DNA from: Glycine soja
Lineage: Eukaryota; Streptophyta; Magnoliopsida; Fabales; Fabaceae
Assembly (NCBI RefSeq): GCF_004193775.1
Contig: NC_041004.1
Span: 5,975,309-6,039,308 of the forward strand
Direction of reading: 5' to 3'
DNA length: 64,000 bases
The notes under the pieces are model-generated. The model was not told the DNA's origin, did not search any database, and saw only the letters and a program-made list of their open reading frames with translations. Positions 58,628 to 64,000 of this stretch are shown here, piece by piece. Position numbers and translations under genes: made by a program. The number at the start of each line of letters is the position of its first letter. Positions within the stretch are counted from its first letter, which is position 1.

Positions 58628-58843
58628 TCATAAACATGACCAATAAAGCACACGGTTAACGACGAGATTAATGAATTCAAAAACTATTTCCATGTCAGCT
58701 GTCAAGGACAAGGTTTCACAGAAATGTTTCCATCTAGCTCCAATTTTAAGTGTCTTCCTCCAATGATTAAACACAAGTCGGCATTCTGCAACGTCCTCCA
58801 AGTGCAAATGAGTACAACCTTTGTCTTTAAGAAAATAATGCAT
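58628..58843 (-). CDS. Hypothetical protein fragment, possibly B3-like
   Basis: A 71-codon frame containing LKIGARWKHFCETLSLTADM and then EIVFEF. The W-x-x-FC...L...D...FEF pattern faintly recalls the end of plant B3 DNA-binding domains. It lies within the TIR element and may be a captured gene piece. No flanking exons are recognised. Confidence 0.2.
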   Translation of the reverse strand: MHYFLKDKGCTHLHLEDVAECRLVFNHWRKTLKIGARWKHFCETLSLTADMEIVFEFINLVVNRVLYWSCL

Positions 58844-59166
58844 GTTGTTTGGAACGTCTTGATATTAAGAATAGTGTTATGTTATGAAATTTAAAACTTG
58901 AAAAATAAAGAAATCTTGACAACTAAATTAGAAAGTTACTTACCAGACTGTTACAGGTAACTTTCTACTGAGTGAGATAAACCTTGAAGGTGACAGAATT
59001 TGACACTTGATGATATAAAGAGTGTTATCTTAGGAATAATCTGGGCATACAACTAGTCTTGAATATGGTAAGAAAAAAATGCACTCTTACCATAATGAGT
59101 TAAGGTGACAAAATTCGTTTTTCCTACTTTTTTTCTAATAAAAATCATTTTTAAAAAAAAAAAAAC

Positions 59167-59210
59167 CCATACGGATTGATAATCTGTATGAGACATATCA
59201 ATCTGTATGG
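59167..59210. repeat. 14-bp-arm hairpin
   Basis: ccatacggattgat (59167-59180) pairs with atcaatctgtatgg (59197-59210) with one mismatch. A related set follows at 59249-59300 (ccatacgaattgg..., acagattgttgatccgt). These use the same ACGGAT/ATCCGT core as the hairpin at 58117. Confidence 0.75.
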
Positions 59211-59414
59211 ATTTTCAGAAACATAAAAAATCATTTTTTAAAAAAAAATCCATACGAATTGGCAATCCGTATAAGCCATACAGATTGTTGATCCGTGCAA
59301 GTTTTTTACAGAAATAACCATGGAGCAGCAGAAGCATGGCGGGGGCGGGGGAGAAATATAACAAACAAGTAACACCAATACAAATCAAAACACAAAACAA
59401 TACACAATATCTAA

Positions 59415-59810
59415 TTGCAAGGAAGAACAAGCACCATAGGAGGAAGAAGATTTACTAACCTCAAAGACGATGACGCAACAGGAAGAAGACGGGAGAAGAA
59501 GAGGCCACAATCACCACAGGAAGAAGATGCAACAGCGAGGAAGAAGAAGAGACCGCAACCAACCGACAGTGTGGAGGTAGAAGAAGAGGCTATAGGGAGA
59601 AGAAGTAGTGCAGAAGAAGAAGAAGAAAAGGCGTTGTGCAGCGAGGAAGAAGAAGCGATTTTTCAGATAATGAACAATGACTCGTACGGACGAGTCAGTG
59701 TCTCACTTTTATATGAAAGGATGAAGTACATTTTTGCCCTTTCACCCACGTTACTGGATGTTCCAACAAAAATGCTGAGTGCCTCAACCATCACCCTTTT
59801 ATCTATTTAG
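59415..59810 (+). CDS. Hypothetical Glu/Arg/Lys-rich frame in the TIR element
   Basis: A 131-codon frame of low complexity, driven by gaagaagaag and aggaagaag repeats (RRREKKRPQ, AEEEEEKAL). It crosses the right end of the TIR element. It is probably a by-product of the purine repeat and not a gene. Confidence 0.15.
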   Translation: MQGRTSTIGGRRFTNLKDDDATGRRREKKRPQSPQEEDATARKKKRPQPTDSVEVEEEAIGRRSSAEEEEEKALCSEEEEAIFQIMNNDSYGRVSVSLLYERMKYIFALSPTLLDVPTKMLSASTITLLSI

Positions 59811-60234
59811 TGTGCCCAAGCCACAAAGCCCATGGCTTCACAAAAGACATTAATTTATTTAGCAACTTTTATTATTATTATTTTTTACAGCTAAATTCGG
59901 TTCAAGAAGTTAATAACTTGAAATCATAAACAATACATCAAATCAAATGCATGAAGTTGACAAGACTCAAAAGCGGTCCCAGAAAACATACGATTGTAAT
60001 AATTAATTAAATAGGAAAGGGACACGACACATACCACCCCTAGAATTTTCAAGCAACTGGTCTTCCACGTAGATTCCGCTTTAAAGAACCATCCAACCAA
60101 GGACGGTTCTACAGTGTTACTGTCATATTTAGCAGAGCTAGTTAAATCCGATCTCTTCATATCAGTTAACCTTTTCAAGAACCAATCCAGTTTATTCTAA
60201 CCAATTCCTATCCTTTGTCTTTCTTCTTCAGATC
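59786..60234. other. Upstream region of CNL pseudogene 2
   Basis: Not similar to the region upstream of CNL pseudogene 1, so the two genes have different 5' flanks. A pyrimidine-rich ctttcttcttcag directly before the ATG (60221-60233) looks like a 3' splice site of a 5'-UTR intron. Confidence 0.4.
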
Positions 60235-63200
60235 ATGGCTGAGGCAGTTGGTGGTGCGTTTCTCTCTGCTTTCCTTGATGTCGTGTTCGACAAGCTTGCT
60301 ACCGATGAGGTTGTTGACTTCATCCGTGGAAAGAAGGTTGACCTCAATTTGCTTGAGAACTTGAAGAGCACTCTGAGAGTGGTTGGAGCTGTGCTTGATG
60401 ATGCTGAGAAGAAACAAACCAAACTCTCCAGTGTCAACCAGTGGCTCATTCAGCTCAAGGATGTTCTCTACGAAAAGCTGCAACTCAAAAGAAGGTAAGT
60501 AAAGTGTTTTCTCGATTTACTGATAGGAAAATGGCCAGTAAGTTGGAAAAAGTAGTTGGCAATTTGGATAAAGTTTTAAGAGGCATGGAGGGTCTTCCTT
60601 TGCAAGTGATGGCAGGGGAGAGCAACGAGCCATGGAATGCCCAGCCAACAACATCTCTGGAAGATGGATATGATATGTATGGTAGGGATACAGACAAGGA
60701 GGCCATAATGGAGTTGGTAAAGGATAGCAGTGATGGCGTACAAGTGTCTGTTATCGCTATTGTAGGCATGGGTGGGGTTGGAAAAACCACTCTAGCCCGA
60801 TCTGTGTTCAACGATGGCAATTTGAAGCAAATGTTTGATTTAAATGCATGGGTTTGTGTTTCTGATCAATTTGATATTGTGAAGGTCACAAAAACTATGA
60901 TAGAGCAAATTACGCAAAAGTCTTGTAAATTGGATGATCTAAACTTACTTCAACTTGAATTGATGGACAAGCTAAAAGATAAAAAATTCTTAATTGTCTT
61001 GGATGATGTATGGATCGAGGATTATGATAATTGGAGTAATCTTATAAAACCATTTCTAAATGGGACAAGGGGAAGTAAAATTCTCTTGACAACTCGCAAT
61101 GAAAATGTAGCGAATGTAGTACCTTACCATATTGTTCAAGTTTATCCTCTAAATAAATTGTCAAATGAAGATTGTTGGCTAGTGTTTGCAAACCACGCAT
61201 TTCCTCCGTCAGAATCAAGTGGCGAGGATAAAAGAGCTTTAGAAAAAATTGGAAGGGAGATTATTAAAAAGTGTAATGGATTGCCTTTAGCAGCACGGTC
61301 ACTCGGGGGTATGCTGAGAAGAAAACATGCTATTAGGGATTGGAATAATATACTTGAAAGTGACATTTGGGAACTTCCTGAAAGTCATCGTAAAATTATT
61401 CCAGCTTTGAGAATCAGTTATCATTATCTCCCTCCACGTCTGAAACGATGCTTTGTTTATTGTTCATTATACCCCAAAGATTATGAATTTCAAAAAAATG
61501 AATTGATCTTGTTGTGGATGGCTGAAGATCTTTTGAAGTTTCCAAACAAAGGAAAGGCGTTAAAAGTTGGTTACGAGTATTTTGATGATTTAGTTTCGAG
61601 ATCATTTTTTCAACGTTCAAGTAATCAAACTTGGGGCAATTATTTTGTAATGCATGACCTCGTGCATGATCTAGCATTATCCCTTGGTGGAGAATTCTAT
61701 TTCAGATCAGAAGAACTTGGAAAAGAAACCAAGATTGGTATGAAGACTCGTCATTTGTCAGTTACAAAGTTCAGTGATCCAATCTCAGACATTGAAGTTT
61801 TTGACAAACTACAATTTTTGAGAACTTTCTTGGCAATTGATTTTAAAGATTCTCCGTTCAACAAGGAAAAGGCACCAGGTATTGTAGTGTCGAAGCTTAA
61901 GGGCTTGAGAGTCTTATCATTTTGTGACTTTGCAAGTCTGGATGTTTTGCCTGATTCAATAGGTAAATTGATCCATTTGCGTTATTTAAATCTGTCTTCT
62001 ACAAGAATAAAAACACTGCCGGAGTCATTGTGTAATTTGTACAATCTACAAACTCTGGTGTTGTCTCATTGTGGAGTGTTGACCAGGTTGCCTACTGACA
62101 TGCAAAATCTTGTCAACTTGTGTCATCTTCATATTAATGGTACTCATATACAAGAGATGCCTAGAGGCATGGGAATGTTCAGTCATTTGCAACATTTGGA
62201 TTTCTTTATTGTGGGTAAGCACAAAGAGAACGGAATCAAAGAACTGGGGACACTTTCAAATCTTCATGGTTCACTTTCTATTAGTAATTTGGAGAATGTA
62301 ACCAGAAGCAATGAAGCATTGGAGGCTAGGATGATGGATAAGAAGAACATTAATGATTTATCGTTGGAATGGTGGTCTAATGGCACCGACTTCCAAATTG
62401 AATTTCATGTACTGTGCAAATTAAAACCTCACCAAGGCCTGGAATCTCTAACAATATGGGGTTATAATGGAACCATACTTCCAGATTGGGTGGGAAATTT
62501 TTCCTACCACAAGATGACAACTCTATGTTTAAGTTATTGTGAAAACTGTTGTGTGCTTCCTTCACTTGGGCAACTACCGTCTCTTAAGAAGCTCTATATT
62601 TCAAGATTGAATTCAGTGAAGAAGGTTGATGCAGGGTTTTACAAAATTGAAGATTGTCCTTCTGTGACACCCTTTTCCTCCCTTGAATATCTAGAGATTA
62701 GTTTCATGTGTTGCTGGGAGTTGTGGAGTTTCCCTGAGTCAGACGCCTTTCCTCTACTCAAGTCTCTTACAATAGCGTATTGCCCCAAACTAAGGGGAGA
62801 TTTGCCAAATCACCTTCCTGCTCTGGAAACACTTGAGATTAGAAATTGCGAGCTTCTTGTCTCTTCTCTCCCAAGGGCTCCCATCCTTAAGAGATTAGAG
62901 ATATGTAAAAGCAATAATGTATCGTTGCATGTGTTTCCACTTTTGTTGGAATCGATAGAAGTAGAAGGAAGCCCAATGGTGGAGTCCATGATCGAGGCCA
63001 TCACCATCATCGAGCCAACTTGCCTCCAACATTTAAAATTGCGTGATTATTCGTCAGCCATATCTTTTCCGGGTGGTCGTCTACCTGCATCTCTGAAGGC
63101 TCTGCATATCAGAAATCTTAAAAATCTGGAATTCCCGACACAACACAAACATGAGTTACTGGAAACACTGTTACTATATAATAGTTGTGATTCTCTCATG

Positions 63201-63672
63201 TCCCTTCCATTGGTTACCTTTCCAAATCTTAAAAAGCTCCGAATTGAAAACTGCAAAAGTATGGAATCTCTTTTTGGTTTCAGGGTCAGAGTCATTTAAG
63301 AGTCTGAATTATTTTGAAATTTACAAATGCCCCAATTTTGTATCATTGTCGGGAGAAGGATTGCATACACCAAACTTGAGTTTTCTCGAAGTTATGGGCT
63401 GTGACAAGTTGAAGTTGTTGCCTGATGAGATGATTACTCTTCTCCCAAAGTTAGAATATCTTGGCATATCCAACTGCCCAGAAATTGAGTCGTTTCCAGA
63501 AGGGGGTATGCCACCTAACCTGAGAACAGTTTCGATTAAGAATTGTGAGAAACTACTGAGCGGCCTAGCATGGCCATCCATGGGCATGCTTACCCATCTC
63601 TATGTTGGGGGTCCATGTGATGGCATCAAGTCCTTCCCTAAGGAGGGTTTGCTGCCTCCCTCCATGAACTGA
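60235..63672 (+). pseudogene. CC-NB-LRR disease-resistance gene 2, broken at both ends
   Basis: A close paralogue of 7992-11617. The coiled coil starts at ATG 60235. A 31-bp deletion at 60473/60474 removes the DADDLLDEI-type motif and shifts the frame. After that, one frame is open to 63299 without interruption: first internal ATG 60531, P-loop GMGGVGKTT 60765-60791, kinase-2 LIVLDDVW near 60990-61013, GLPL near 61280, MHD 61650-61658, and LRRs from about 61750. One extra T near 63271 shifts the frame again; LRRs continue in the next frame to 63663, where a deletion of about 543 bp, measured against pseudogene 1, replaces the C-terminal LRRs with 3'-UTR sequence and a stop at 63670-63672. A CC-less protein of about 920 residues could in principle be made from 60531. 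Confidence 0.93.
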
Positions 63673-64000
63673 TTCTGACATGTAAATTGATGTACTATAT
63701 ATGTTACTGAATCTACAGGGAATAAAAGCATTATTAAAGGCAACATATATGAGAATGTTTCTTATGATCCTCTAGCTTCAAAGAAGAAATAATAATACTG
63801 GTATTAATTGTGCAACATCAGTTACTACCTCAATACAACGATTACCCTGAAGAAATGTTATTAATCAATGCCATTGTATTTGAACTTTCTCAATATATCA
63901 GCATTCATGGTGGTTGTTTCTTCTTATTACATTCTCTGTCAATGTTCAAAGTGTAATTGGGTGTTCTTTGTTTTTCAGGGATTGAACATTGGCTGCGGAG
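63664..64000 (+). other. 3' region of CNL pseudogene 2, start of a fourth module copy
   Basis: This matches 11894-12230 after CNL pseudogene 1, including the ttttcag acceptor near 63979. The short ORF start at 12210 is lost here (ggattgaac in place of agatggaag). The window ends inside this copy. Confidence 0.7.

Larger units (their letters stand above)
57841..59785. mobile_element. DNA transposon-like TIR element of about 1.95 kb (non-autonomous)
   Basis: The left end ggggcacccaacatttttgc is mirrored by the right end tgctgagtgcctc (59773-59785), preceded by ttccaacaaaaa, an imperfect inverted repeat of about 30 bp. Inside lie two clusters of ACGGAT/ATCCGT palindromes near each end (58117-58180 and 59167-59300), a GAA-rich frame, and a short minus-strand frame. 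No transposase is seen and no target duplication is found, so the superfamily is open. Confidence 0.45.

Noticed and set aside
60278..60296. A further copy of the SIRE 26-bp module in CNL 2
   Set aside because: Only two half-sites (gatgtc, gttcgaca) with wrong spacing; it is coding sequence shared with CNL 1 in altered form, so a chance match.

Overview
This is plant nuclear DNA, almost certainly from a legume and most likely soybean (Glycine). The reasons are an intact SIRE1-type copia retrotransposon, chromoviruses and an Athila/Calypso-type gypsy element of legume character, and two relatives of the large soybean CC-NB-LRR (CNL) family that includes the Rps1-k type. The window is an accessory, resistance-gene-cluster landscape: AT-rich, tandemly duplicated, and filled with nested retrotransposons. 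No CNL in it is intact.

Layout. 1-7907: one copy (A1) of an intergenic module of the CNL cluster, interrupted at 1338-6583 by a young chromovirus on the minus strand. 7992-11617: CNL pseudogene 1, followed by spliced 3'-UTR-like sequence and a third, diverged module copy (A3, about 12190-14425). 14647-21614: a MITE, a protein phosphatase 2C pseudogene (15644-17521) with a second MITE in an intron, a solo chromovirus-type LTR (17878-18293) and AT-rich sequence. 21615-29616: second module copy (A2), interrupted at 23754-28982 by an older, decayed chromovirus. 30543-51010: a decayed Athila-like gypsy element on the plus strand whose 3' LTR is split by a 9766-bp SIRE1-type element (40125-49890, minus strand). 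The SIRE element has LTRs with no difference seen, an open gag-pol frame, and an env-like frame reached by readthrough of one UAG. 51011-60234: intergenic DNA with fragments of a sirohydrochlorin ferrochelatase gene and a MULE transposase, a MITE, and a TIR element of about 1.95 kb carrying hairpins. 60235-63672: CNL pseudogene 2, then its 3' region to the window end.

History read from the sequence. The CNL/module unit was duplicated first. The modules then acquired different retrotransposons at different sites, so each copy holds the empty site of the other. LTR pairs give the order of insertion: chromovirus 2 (15 differences in 419 bp) and the Athila element (about 3% in the part compared) are oldest, then chromovirus 1 (3 in 408), then SIRE (none seen in 1146).

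The most unusual signal is a regular 26-bp module of three hexamer half-sites. It recurs at least 13 times through the SIRE element, in both orientations, in the LTR, the UTR and both ORFs, and is read in all three reading frames. That points to selection or spread at the nucleotide level. Other points of interest are the LTR-encoded basic tail of the chromovirus polyproteins, the uniform C-to-T nonsense pattern in a very young chromovirus, and conserved short exon-like segments in the CNL modules.
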